A stretch of DNA of 27,185 nt from an uncultured Planctomycetaceae bacterium (GTDB lineage Bacteria > Planctomycetota > Planctomycetia > Pirellulales > Pirellulaceae): NCBI GenBank assembly GCA_903921945.1, contig CAIXSC010000868.1, positions 1 through 27,185 of the forward strand. The letters run 5' to 3'. The notes under the pieces were generated by a model. It saw nothing but the letters and a program-made list of their open reading frames with translations, searched no databases and had not been told where the DNA came from. Both the position numbers and the translations under genes were made by a program. Shown in pieces: positions 18,301 through 25,270 of the stretch. Each line of letters begins with the position of its first letter. Position 1 is the first letter of the stretch.

Positions 18301-19626
18301 GAGATATCGCAGGCTCCGCTCGCAAGCGGCGGCATGTGGACCGCCGGCCAGCCATTTCAGCAGCAAAATCGCCCGTTGATCGGGCGTTTCGAGCAGCGGG
18401 AAAAGCAGCGAGACGGGGGCGGGGCCGGCGAGTGTTGTCGAGAGCGACTTGCCGACATAGCGGCGGGTGAAGTCATTGCGTTCCAAGCTGGCCACGTCGA
18501 GCGTGGCGGCCGGATCGAGGAACCGCTCCGCCAACTCGCCGGCCCGCACCAGTTCGCCCAAATCGGCGACCGTCTTGCCAAGTCCGGCCTCGAACGCCGC
18601 GAAGACCTCGTCCACTGACCGCCATCCATCGGCCGTCAGGCGGCCAAGAATCATGTCGGCGTACGGGTGGGGCGTCCTGAGCTCGGTCGCTTTGCCATCG
18701 AGAAACGTGTTGAGCGCGAAGCCGCGTTGATAGCGGTCGGGACGCAGGTCGGTTTTGAACGGTTCATGGAAATGCGTCGCGATCAACTGAGTCGCGGGCC
18801 GGTCGAGATTGCCTTCGAAGGTGGAGAACGAAATCGCATGGCGAAGTTCGCCTTCGGGCAGCAATCGCGCGATGCCGTAGAAGAAGAGCGCCGCCACTTC
18901 CGGTTCGGCGACCAGCACGGCATTGTCGCGCCCTTGGCCGGCGATATGCAGGTAGCCACGCAGGGCTTGGCGAAACAGTTCCAGCCGGCGCTTCGCTGGC
19001 ATGGCAAGCCATCGAGCCGGCAGAAAAGTCGCCTCCGATCCGCTCGAAAGATCGTCCTGCGTCAAAAACCGGAGTAAGCAATCGTCGCTGATCACCGGCT
19101 GGAACGGATCTTCAAACGCCCGTTCGGGAGGCGGGGTCCACAAGCCCCGCAGGTCGCCCAGTGGCGGCAGATCGAAGGAGAATGTCGGCGAGTCTTCCAC
19201 CTGCCAGCCGGGCGCGCCCCACAGCCGCAGGCAATCCAGGATCGACCATGGCGCCTCGTCCTTGGCCCGCTCGGCGACTACGAGGTGCGCGAAATACGAA
19301 CCGGCGCGTTTGCCGGTGGTGTCCCAGGTGCGATAAGCGACTTGGCCCAGCATCTGAAAGCCGGAGACCGACGGCATGAACACCAACCGCTTCGGCGCGG
19401 TCGCCGCGACCAGGGTTGTCCGCAGCTCGGCGGGCGAGTCGCTCCAGAGCGTGTACGACAAGTACCGCTCGAACGTGCGGAAGTGCTTGCGGAGGTCGGC
19501 CGGACTGAACGAGCTCGACCGGGCGCTATAGCCGAGCACGCGTTCCGCCATTTCGCCCTCGCGCCGCTCGATGGCCGAAGTTCCAAAGGTGCAGTGGGTC
19601 GCGTAGATCTGTTGCATCGCGCTCAT
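15304..19626 (-). CDS. GAP1-like GTPase-associated protein with transmembrane helix and large outside segment
   Basis: This 1440-residue protein resembles, by eye, the GAP1 type-2 N-terminal and middle domains (about 1-330 and 350-745), proposed partners of bacterial conflict-system GTPases. Visible features are the opening QQIYATHCTFGTSAIERREG, a SYFAHLVVAE core at 110-119, and a helical middle. One membrane helix lies at about 759-782, preceded by RRKSEAARRPW, so positive-inside logic puts the N-terminus in the cytoplasm and the rest outside. Residues 790-1040 are Ala/Pro/Ser/Thr-rich, including GPGVS repeats. Residues about 1040-1260 form an unrecognised beta-rich domain, and 1262-1295 and 1345-1395 look like coiled coils rich in Lys/Glu. 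ATG 19626 has AAGGAG 8 nt upstream. It follows the kinase gene by 59 bp and is last in the three-gene unit. The GAP1 assignment is from memory of family patterns; the C-terminal part has no assignment. Confidence 0.85.
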   Translation of the reverse strand: MSAMQQIYATHCTFGTSAIERREGEMAERVLGYSARSSSFSPADLRKHFRTFERYLSYTLWSDSPAELRTTLVAATAPKRLVFMPSVSGFQMLGQVAYRTWDTTGKRAGSYFAHLVVAERAKDEAPWSILDCLRLWGAPGWQVEDSPTFSFDLPPLGDLRGLWTPPPERAFEDPFQPVISDDCLLRFLTQDDLSSGSEATFLPARWLAMPAKRRLELFRQALRGYLHIAGQGRDNAVLVAEPEVAALFFYGIARLLPEGELRHAISFSTFEGNLDRPATQLIATHFHEPFKTDLRPDRYQRGFALNTFLDGKATELRTPHPYADMILGRLTADGWRSVDEVFAAFEAGLGKTVADLGELVRAGELAERFLDPAATLDVASLERNDFTRRYVGKSLSTTLAGPAPVSLLFPLLETPDQRAILLLKWLAGGPHAAACERSLRYLREHLPESQLPRFLELSEIPVETKTSTLVRFVDQERRLPTGCEDLFDIAQGASRSARDQQLAPLAGPLLRGLRSDTVRMLADAIAPASQAAFFVELAAAVGRADEKQKWLRRMAVTGGVMSDESLSVAIERLGERLDLLTPEIQKEIGLRFVQLLNGIQRVPAEFASKLTQLRRAARLIESLADFQRDPSELGPSWVPIDRLNAWARVPEVIKQARLSSQEKRTGWAALRGEGPNDLQFRIGKQLAEALSRALPHNELRSEITAEDKALMMHNIIVALGGSDLLAPDWKTRAAYYLEYNHWYDTAAPVRRKSEAARRPWMFFGIGAGVATLLGTLVLLFMFSGDSRPATAPNGSGQTAQSTAKPGTKAKNGAVGSSAAASIKQATNQKMAASSSRTGTTSSQEQPVDPKPNSANGPAASAAPSLSANPAASANPANPDRPAKDNAVTTEPGAAGPGVSGPGVSGPGAATVATAPKPATTQLDASLDDGLKPAGPTAPANVSANPPVMLKPAVADVATAKPAAGVTPKDGASSVSPTTPAPSAPPAPPAFSEPVERDFEVAELPLPAPATIEELLSDDPRPLGESSSGQPIEWILWQDARHKGYEHRLRIHGLQMAKSPWTKVSVTPITTPDKYVMRATHDDGMETDLMEFRMPISTGVLTMRVPGLNSSLKELNEIQRQLFFCVLEIQSDAGSRYLALHPPRAAKPVSMDTKKENEKENAKVPIGLVQGKPGQPGLAPRPAEQRLEKLYIAGGALAMKDKSVYLFGAEKGDWSGSDAEDWALRPRSGSETPAVAATECRIRFKQTTGSEAKLTIWMPTLPKEDELSREIDTLNKTKKRIIEKRAELIEIRKKVKPLDTQEGSKYDNPVAELAKLCDVPEFSFPRESQYPDPEKNKRKEGKSPYEKAVDNFKVQLDELIGKPGGGKREDVCDKKVKAIELETEKKIKERDTLRAPRSKTLEEFQSEALAARIELFRVVPRETGGDQATPRLIRVPTVVAR

Positions 19627-19685
19627 GCGCCCGTCTCCTTGCCGTTGCGGCGGGTCGATCTGGTCTTCACGCGTCTATGCTTTTT

Positions 19686-22505
19686 TCAGAACCGGCCGAA
19701 CCGCGGGGCCGCGCCGCGGCCGCTGCCGCTAGGCGACTGGCTGGTGATTCGTCCCAGCGTCAACGGTTCGCTATGGAAAGTCTCAAAACCGGCTTCGATG
19801 ATCGCCCACACCGCCACATAGCAGCCTTCCCATTCCGGCAGCGGATGGATGCGGCGGCTTCCCGAAGCGCTCTCGTACGATTTGCGGGTGACAATCGTCT
19901 GCTCGACCATCGGCATGGTCCGCGGATCGTCGGTCTTGCGTGGTGGAGTCCGCACAATGCCCAGCAGGCACTGGTCGGTGAAACGCGGCAGTGGCCAGCG
20001 CCAGCGCGCGATCAGGACCTGTCCTTGCGGCACCAGGGATTTCACCGCGATCGGCGGTTCGAGCTGCAGTTTTTTCGCGGGGAGGACTTCGTCGACAATC
20101 AAGGTCCGCAGCATCTCGCGAAACGGCGCGAACTGGACGGGCGACTGTCGCAATAACGGCGCGTCGAACTGCTCCAGGAAGGCCGCCCGATCACCCGTCC
20201 GTAACGACTCGACCAGCCGCTGGCCACGCGCCAGCCGGTCGATCGCGGCAGCCGCCGCTTGACTGATGTCCCGCGGCAGCGCGTAACCCTGGAGCACCGG
20301 GTCGCGGGCAAGCTCCGCAAGTTGGGCTTCGTCGTTCCGCTCGCGCGCGGACTGAATCCGATGCAGCAGCTCGCGGCGGCGAGCGGCCATGGCGTAGGCT
20401 TTGGCCCAGGGAGCCGCCTCGGGACAATCGTCAAGTGTCTTATGCCAAACCGCCAATAACTGGACATCCAGTTGCTCGGCGGGTTGGGACAGCGGAATCT
20501 TCTGCAGCTTTTGCAGCAACGGGATCCGCTGCTGGGCGACCGCCACCCGTTGTTGCTGCGCGGCGTCAACCAACATCGCGCCTTGGGCGCGTTGCAGTTC
20601 GAGTCCCGCTTCGACAATCGCCGTTTCGGTGGTCGCTTCGCGCAACGCCGTGATGAAGCGGTCAAAGGCCACCAAGCGGCTCTGCGCGGTCCGCACCCGC
20701 TGCGACTGGGAATGCTCGTAACCGGCCGCCGCTCGCGAGTTGGCCGCTTTGCCTAACGACGTGGCCAAGGCGGCTTGCAAACCAGCGCCGAGCGCCACGA
20801 TCCGCCGCTCGCCTTCAAGCTTGACATCGCCGCCGACCGCCGCGACCGCCTGTTGCAACTGGGCCAGCAACTTGAGCCGCTTTTCCGCCGCGTCGCGTCG
20901 CGGCCGCTCGGACTCGGCGACCGGCCACTTCGCGAACAGGTCTTCGCGCCAGGCGGCGAGCAATTGCTCATCGGCCGATTGGCTGGGGACCGTGGTTGCC
21001 GGCGGCAGCTTGCTCCACGCTTCATAACGCTCGATTGCCAGCTCGATGCGGTCTTTGTTCGGGGCCGCTTCAGGATGGCCGCCGAGCTGCAATAGGTCGC
21101 CCCACAGGCGTCGCAACACGGCCGGGTCGGGTGGCGTTTTTCGATACTCGACGATCACCCGGTCCCACGTCGCGTTGCGTTTTCGCCAGCTCTCGACTTC
21201 CGCAACCCAGGGTGCGGCAGCCGGACGTTGCTTGAACGCCGCGTTCCCCGCATCCCAAAGCTTCACCAGTTCGCGGCCAGCTTGGGATTGGCGGGCCGCT
21301 TGAAGCTGCGCGAACCAAGCGGTGGCGGCGGCCGCCGCCTGCGCTTCCTCGACGAGCGGCTTGGCGGCCGGGTAACTCTTAAGCAGCGGCGAACTCGCCA
21401 AGGCGAGCGCGCCGACACCGTCGCCCGCCTGCAATTTCGCTCGCAATTCCCGCAGGCAATCGACTCGGCGACGCGCATCGGCGAGCGGTTGAACCAGCGA
21501 CGACGGTTCCGGCTGCCGCGATTTCCGCCTCGAAACCATGTCCACCGCTTCGTCGAACATGCCCTGCGAAAGCAGCGAGCCGACGCGATCAAACGAGAAC
21601 AAAATGTCCCGCAGCGGCGGCACCTGATGCATGTCAGCCCGATGAAGCTCGACGAGACTGTCCACCAAGCGGCCGATCTCGGTGTCGGGCGACTGTCGCA
21701 ACGTCCGGAACAGCTCGGAGGCCGCCGGATCTTCGAAATCTTCTTTCCGGATGAGCAATTTGTCGTACTGGTGCCGCTCAATGTACTCGGCCCACAGCCG
21801 CGGCCGGGCAGCCAATGCCCGCAGCCCGATGTAGATGAACAGCGCCGAAAAATGATCCAGATCGGGAGAGAGCGGCGTGTTCGCGTTTCGCTGCGGATGC
21901 TGGTAAGGCTCGACGCCCGTCTCCAGATTCGGCCGGCCCACCAGTTCGGGCACGCACATGCAATCGTAGTCGACCAACTTCAATTGGCCGGCCGTGTTCA
22001 CCATGACGTTGGCTTGTTGCAAGTCGCCGTGCGCGATCTGGGCATCGGCCAGTTCATCCACCAGCTCGCTCCAAAGCGGCACCAGCGACGCGATGCGCGC
22101 GGCGTTGTTGTCCTGGCACTGGTGCTTCAGCCAGTCGAACAGCGTGGCTCCATCGACCCATTCCAGCGTGACCAGCGGATAGAACTTGCCGTCGCTGCCG
22201 CGAATGCCTTTTTCCGCGTAAGCGAACTCGATCAGCGAACTCACATGGCGGTTCTTGGCCAGATAATCGCTGATCGCGCGATAGGTTTCGCCACGCCCAT
22301 CCCGGCCGCTGGTGAACGCCCGCACGGCGAGATGGCTGCCCGATGGCAGCGTCGCCTTGTAAACCACGGCGAACTGCCCGGACATGCCATGCGGCAAGCC
22401 GTTCTTGTCACGCTTGATGGTCGACCGCTTCAGCTCGGGGTCCTTAAAGGCGACCGCCGAGTTTTGGAGCATCGACGCATAGTCGGAGCCCATGGGCCAA
22501 GCCAT
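19686..22505 (-). CDS. Divergent protein kinase with helical stalk and fibronectin-III-like C-terminus
   Basis: This 939-residue cytoplasmic protein has no signal peptide or clear membrane helix. The kinase fold (about 25-300) shows a glycine loop GMSGQFAVVYKA (40-51), a catalytic loop HGDLQQAN (159-166, catalytic Asp161, Asn166) and a metal motif DYD (179-181, in place of DFG). The beta-3 Lys of canonical VAIK is apparently Arg62 (AVRAF), so ATP binding may be altered. Residues about 300-815 are helical and Ala/Arg/Gln-rich, probably repeats or a long coiled stalk. The last 119 residues (821 on) look like an Ig/fibronectin-III sandwich (QVLIARWRWP, CYVAVWAIIEAG). ATG 22505 is chosen, with GAAGGG upstream; Met5 is also possible. 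It lies between the GTPase and GAP1 genes in one transcription unit, suggesting it phosphorylates or scaffolds one of them. That is inference. Confidence 0.88.
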   Translation of the reverse strand: MAWPMGSDYASMLQNSAVAFKDPELKRSTIKRDKNGLPHGMSGQFAVVYKATLPSGSHLAVRAFTSGRDGRGETYRAISDYLAKNRHVSSLIEFAYAEKGIRGSDGKFYPLVTLEWVDGATLFDWLKHQCQDNNAARIASLVPLWSELVDELADAQIAHGDLQQANVMVNTAGQLKLVDYDCMCVPELVGRPNLETGVEPYQHPQRNANTPLSPDLDHFSALFIYIGLRALAARPRLWAEYIERHQYDKLLIRKEDFEDPAASELFRTLRQSPDTEIGRLVDSLVELHRADMHQVPPLRDILFSFDRVGSLLSQGMFDEAVDMVSRRKSRQPEPSSLVQPLADARRRVDCLRELRAKLQAGDGVGALALASSPLLKSYPAAKPLVEEAQAAAAATAWFAQLQAARQSQAGRELVKLWDAGNAAFKQRPAAAPWVAEVESWRKRNATWDRVIVEYRKTPPDPAVLRRLWGDLLQLGGHPEAAPNKDRIELAIERYEAWSKLPPATTVPSQSADEQLLAAWREDLFAKWPVAESERPRRDAAEKRLKLLAQLQQAVAAVGGDVKLEGERRIVALGAGLQAALATSLGKAANSRAAAGYEHSQSQRVRTAQSRLVAFDRFITALREATTETAIVEAGLELQRAQGAMLVDAAQQQRVAVAQQRIPLLQKLQKIPLSQPAEQLDVQLLAVWHKTLDDCPEAAPWAKAYAMAARRRELLHRIQSARERNDEAQLAELARDPVLQGYALPRDISQAAAAAIDRLARGQRLVESLRTGDRAAFLEQFDAPLLRQSPVQFAPFREMLRTLIVDEVLPAKKLQLEPPIAVKSLVPQGQVLIARWRWPLPRFTDQCLLGIVRTPPRKTDDPRTMPMVEQTIVTRKSYESASGSRRIHPLPEWEGCYVAVWAIIEAGFETFHSEPLTLGRITSQSPSGSGRGAAPRFGRF

Positions 22506-22663
22506 GGTCGGTTTCCCTTCGTCTTAGCGGATCTGGCCGAACCGGCATCTCCCGGAGATCAGGTCCACGTCAACCGTTCTTGCAGTCCATCATTCCCGCA
22601 GTCGATCGTGCTTCGCCGCGATCGTCCTCGAGCACGTTCCCGCCACCTTGTTGAAAGCCGTCC

Positions 22664-22715
22664 TGCCGCGGCGCCGTTCCGCCGCAGCGTTGCCATGCCG
22701 CGGCGCCGTTCCGCC
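22664..22715. repeat. Two 20-bp direct repeats in the GTPase-kinase gap
   Basis: TGCCGCGGCGCCGTTCCGCC occurs at 22664-22683 and again, identical, at 22696-22715, a 32-bp period. Each copy contains CCGCGG and GGCGCC. They lie in a 247-bp gap (22506-22752) between the GTPase stop and the kinase start that holds no convincing gene. A second element there is ATCTCC-C-GGAGAT (22547-22559), a perfect inverted repeat 42 bp before the kinase ATG. Confidence 0.7.
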
Positions 22716-22752
22716 CACCAACCATCCTGCCCACAGGCTTCCGTCGAAAGCT

Positions 22753-25038
22753 CTACTTCAGCACGTTGTAACCGTTCATGTGCAGCAGCCACATCAGCGG
22801 ATCGAGAATGCCGTACGGCTGGATCGTGCGTTGTCCCAAATCTTCGACGCCAAGTTCGGTGAGGCCAACCGGGGTCAACGGGAAGAACAGGCAACGCCCG
22901 CCGAACAGTTCATGAACCTGCTTTTCGATCTGCCAACCCGGCCAGATCGTATCCCGCAACCGCCGAATCGCGTCCGAGCGACGCTCGACGATCTCCAGCG
23001 ACATTCCGGAGCCCGACGGATCGATTTCCTCAAGCTCCTTGTAGAACCGTCCGATCGGGCCGGTGCCGCCCGGATCCGCGTACTCCTGGTTGATCAGCAG
23101 GTCGATCTTCGACACGCACAACGCGACCGGCGCTTGCAACGCCTGCCCCGAGCGCACCTTGCGCAGCACTCGCACGTCTTCGCGAAAGTCGATCAGCTCC
23201 TTCACCTGCTCTTCGCTCCGCTGGGTCGGATCCAGGAAAAACAGGTAGCCGTCGGCGTCCAGTGCCCGGCGGCGCTGCGGGTCGTTGAGCGTCATGCGTT
23301 GGAGCACTTCGCCCGAGTAATCGAAGATGCTGACCAGCAAATTGGAACCGCCCAAGCGATCGTAGTCGCGGAAGTTGAACAGCAGCGGACGAGGCAGCCG
23401 ATCCACCATCGTGGCCATGGTGCTAAGTCGGCTGTTGATCAGATCGTCGACGATGCGATCCATGTCCTCCGAGCTATCCGATCGAACTTTGTCGAATTGG
23501 ATGGTGGCCGGATAGTTTCCTTGATTCAATTCCCGGTAGGTCATCGCCAGCCAGTGAGTCTTGCCGGACGACGGGTGGCCAAGCGTCGGGAAGCAGAGCT
23601 TCGTCATGTCGCGGTAAAGCGAATTGAACGTGAAGTGGCACTCCTCAAACGGATTCTCGGAAATCACGTTCGAACAGCGGACCATTTCAGTAGCCGGTCC
23701 GTCAGTCACGCGATCGATTTTGCCGACCGCCATGCACATCGGGCAGGTTTCCTCGTTTTGACGCCGGCGGCGGCGGATCCCGCGGAAGAAGACGAAGGCG
23801 CTGCCGCCGACAACCGCCAACAGCGAGCCGCCCATGCTGGCCCGGATCCACCGCTTGTTGCTTTGGAACTGGGCGATATCCGTGCGGTTCTGATCGGCTT
23901 CGGATACGAGCAATCGAAGCCGCAGCGTGTCACGTTCCAACGCGGCGGACAGTTCCCGCTGAACCGCCAGCTGGACGCGTGTTTCCCGCGTTTCCTCCCG
24001 CAGCCATTGCCATGTCTTTCGCAGAGTGACTTCGGGGTCTTGCCCATCTCCGGCCGGTTCCGGCCGGGGCGAGCGGACCGTCGCCGACGCGTTTCCCGCC
24101 GCCGCGAATGACTCGGCACGCGCCCGCAGCTCCGCGACCTGTCGCCGTAAATCGTCGATCGAAGCCGTGTCGGCGCCGCCGCCCGCATGCGTCAACAGAT
24201 GGAAGATGCGATCGCCCGCCAAAAAGGTGACCGCCGTGAGCGCGATCAGCAGCCCTAAAAAGTACCTCAACCAACGCGCCACGCCGATCGCCCGAGCTTT
24301 GGCACCCAGCAAGTGGCGACGATACTCGTGGCGACGCTCATGCCACGACACGGCCGACAGGACGGCGACGGCCGCCACCGTCGCCAGCCAAAACCAACGA
24401 TTGTCGAGACTGATCAGCGAAGCCAGCTTTCCAGCGATCGCCTTGTTGGCCAGTAATTCAGCCTTGGCGACTTCCGCCGAATTCAATGCCGTTCGGACTT
24501 CCATCCAATGTTTGGCGATCGACTGCGTGCGGCCATGGATCGCGCCGGCCGTCTCGTCGACCCGACGGGCCAACGGGTCCAAATTCTGGAGCAGCACATC
24601 GGCCGGCAGCTTGCGGCGACTCGGATCGAGCGACTTGATTCCGGGCAGTAGATTGAACTCCGGTCCTTCGCCAGCCGCCCCATCACGCGCTCCCAGCGTC
24701 TGCCGCTGCTCGCTCTGCGTCACCGCGATGAACCGCTCGACGTATTCCACCGCCAACTGGCTCAGCTCGGCCGTCGACTGGCCGCCCTCAATGGTCGCGG
24801 GGTTCGCGAGGGCTGAAGCCGAAGTGCCACCGGTGGGCCCAACAGCGGCGTTGGACGCGCCGGCGGCGGCAGGCGAGGTCCCGCCCGACTGGGCCGTTGC
24901 CGGCGCCGGTCCGACCAAGCTTGCCACGAACCACAGCCAGCCGGCGAGCACCCACTTGCTGACAGGGTGACCGTGTTGACTCACGTGTCGGGTGGCCCCG
25001 ATAAAACGGTCGCGTAGCGCGGGATGATTCAACGGCAT
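22753..25038 (-). CDS. Membrane-anchored double-GTPase-like protein with zinc-ribbon
   Basis: This 761-residue protein carries hydrophobic segments at about 29-50 (signal anchor or cleavable, APATAQS), 215-232, 258-275 and 400-419, with helical/coiled regions between (290-395). After RRRRR at 422-426 comes a Cys cluster C432-x2-C435, C455, C467 (zinc-ribbon-like), then a G domain: Walker A GHPSSGKT (487-494), DxxG-like IFDYSGE (571-577), and base-specificity motif SKID (643-646). The G domain resembles the double-GTPase-2 family reported alongside GAP1. The G domain and ribbon should be cytoplasmic. ATG 25038 has GAGGAG 12 nt upstream, rather far; a GTG at 24984 is an alternative. It is the first gene of the three-gene unit, with a good promoter upstream. 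GTPase character is firm; the family name is from memory and a biological-conflict role is inference. Confidence 0.9.
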   Translation of the reverse strand: MPLNHPALRDRFIGATRHVSQHGHPVSKWVLAGWLWFVASLVGPAPATAQSGGTSPAAAGASNAAVGPTGGTSASALANPATIEGGQSTAELSQLAVEYVERFIAVTQSEQRQTLGARDGAAGEGPEFNLLPGIKSLDPSRRKLPADVLLQNLDPLARRVDETAGAIHGRTQSIAKHWMEVRTALNSAEVAKAELLANKAIAGKLASLISLDNRWFWLATVAAVAVLSAVSWHERRHEYRRHLLGAKARAIGVARWLRYFLGLLIALTAVTFLAGDRIFHLLTHAGGGADTASIDDLRRQVAELRARAESFAAAGNASATVRSPRPEPAGDGQDPEVTLRKTWQWLREETRETRVQLAVQRELSAALERDTLRLRLLVSEADQNRTDIAQFQSNKRWIRASMGGSLLAVVGGSAFVFFRGIRRRRRQNEETCPMCMAVGKIDRVTDGPATEMVRCSNVISENPFEECHFTFNSLYRDMTKLCFPTLGHPSSGKTHWLAMTYRELNQGNYPATIQFDKVRSDSSEDMDRIVDDLINSRLSTMATMVDRLPRPLLFNFRDYDRLGGSNLLVSIFDYSGEVLQRMTLNDPQRRRALDADGYLFFLDPTQRSEEQVKELIDFREDVRVLRKVRSGQALQAPVALCVSKIDLLINQEYADPGGTGPIGRFYKELEEIDPSGSGMSLEIVERRSDAIRRLRDTIWPGWQIEKQVHELFGGRCLFFPLTPVGLTELGVEDLGQRTIQPYGILDPLMWLLHMNGYNVLK

Positions 25039-25162
25039 GTGACGAAGCGGCTCCTCATGTCGGTCGTAACGCGTCCTTAGTTTAGCAAGCGGATGGAGGG
25101 CGGGACCGCGTTCTCGACCGGGCTGGGCAGGCGGGTTGGGCCCCAGTCGTCGTTGAGGCCGG

Positions 25163-25191
25163 ATTGTATCCCCACGGCAGGCTGGTGACAA
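25163..25191 (-). promoter_or_regulatory. Promoter of the GTPase-kinase-GAP1 unit
   Basis: Minus-strand -35 TTGTCA (25186-25191, 5 of 6) and -10 TACAAT (25163-25168, 5 of 6) are separated by 17 bp. The predicted start lies near 25156, leaving a leader of roughly 118 nt before ATG 25038. It is one of the two best promoter matches in the window. Confidence 0.6.
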
Positions 25192-25207
25192 ACGGCAACG
25201 CATTTCC

Positions 25208-25236
25208 TTGAACGGCAGTGGTTCGTGAACTATAAG
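25208..25236 (+). promoter_or_regulatory. Promoter of the divergent exported protein gene
   Basis: Plus-strand -35 TTGAAC (25208-25213) and -10 TATAAG (25231-25236), each 5 of 6, are separated by 17 bp. The ATG at 25271 follows 34 bp after the -10, giving a short leader of about 28 nt. Its -35 lies only 16 bp from the -35 of the opposite promoter. Confidence 0.65.
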
Positions 25237-25270
25237 ACAGCAAGCGAACTCACCGGAAAGGCGGCTGGTT

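Noticed and set aside
21228..24111. Plus-strand open frames of 544 and 487 codons opposite the kinase and GTPase genes
   Set aside because: Antisense shadows; kinase and GTPase motifs are on the minus strand and the plus-strand products are Arg/Gln/His-rich without domains.
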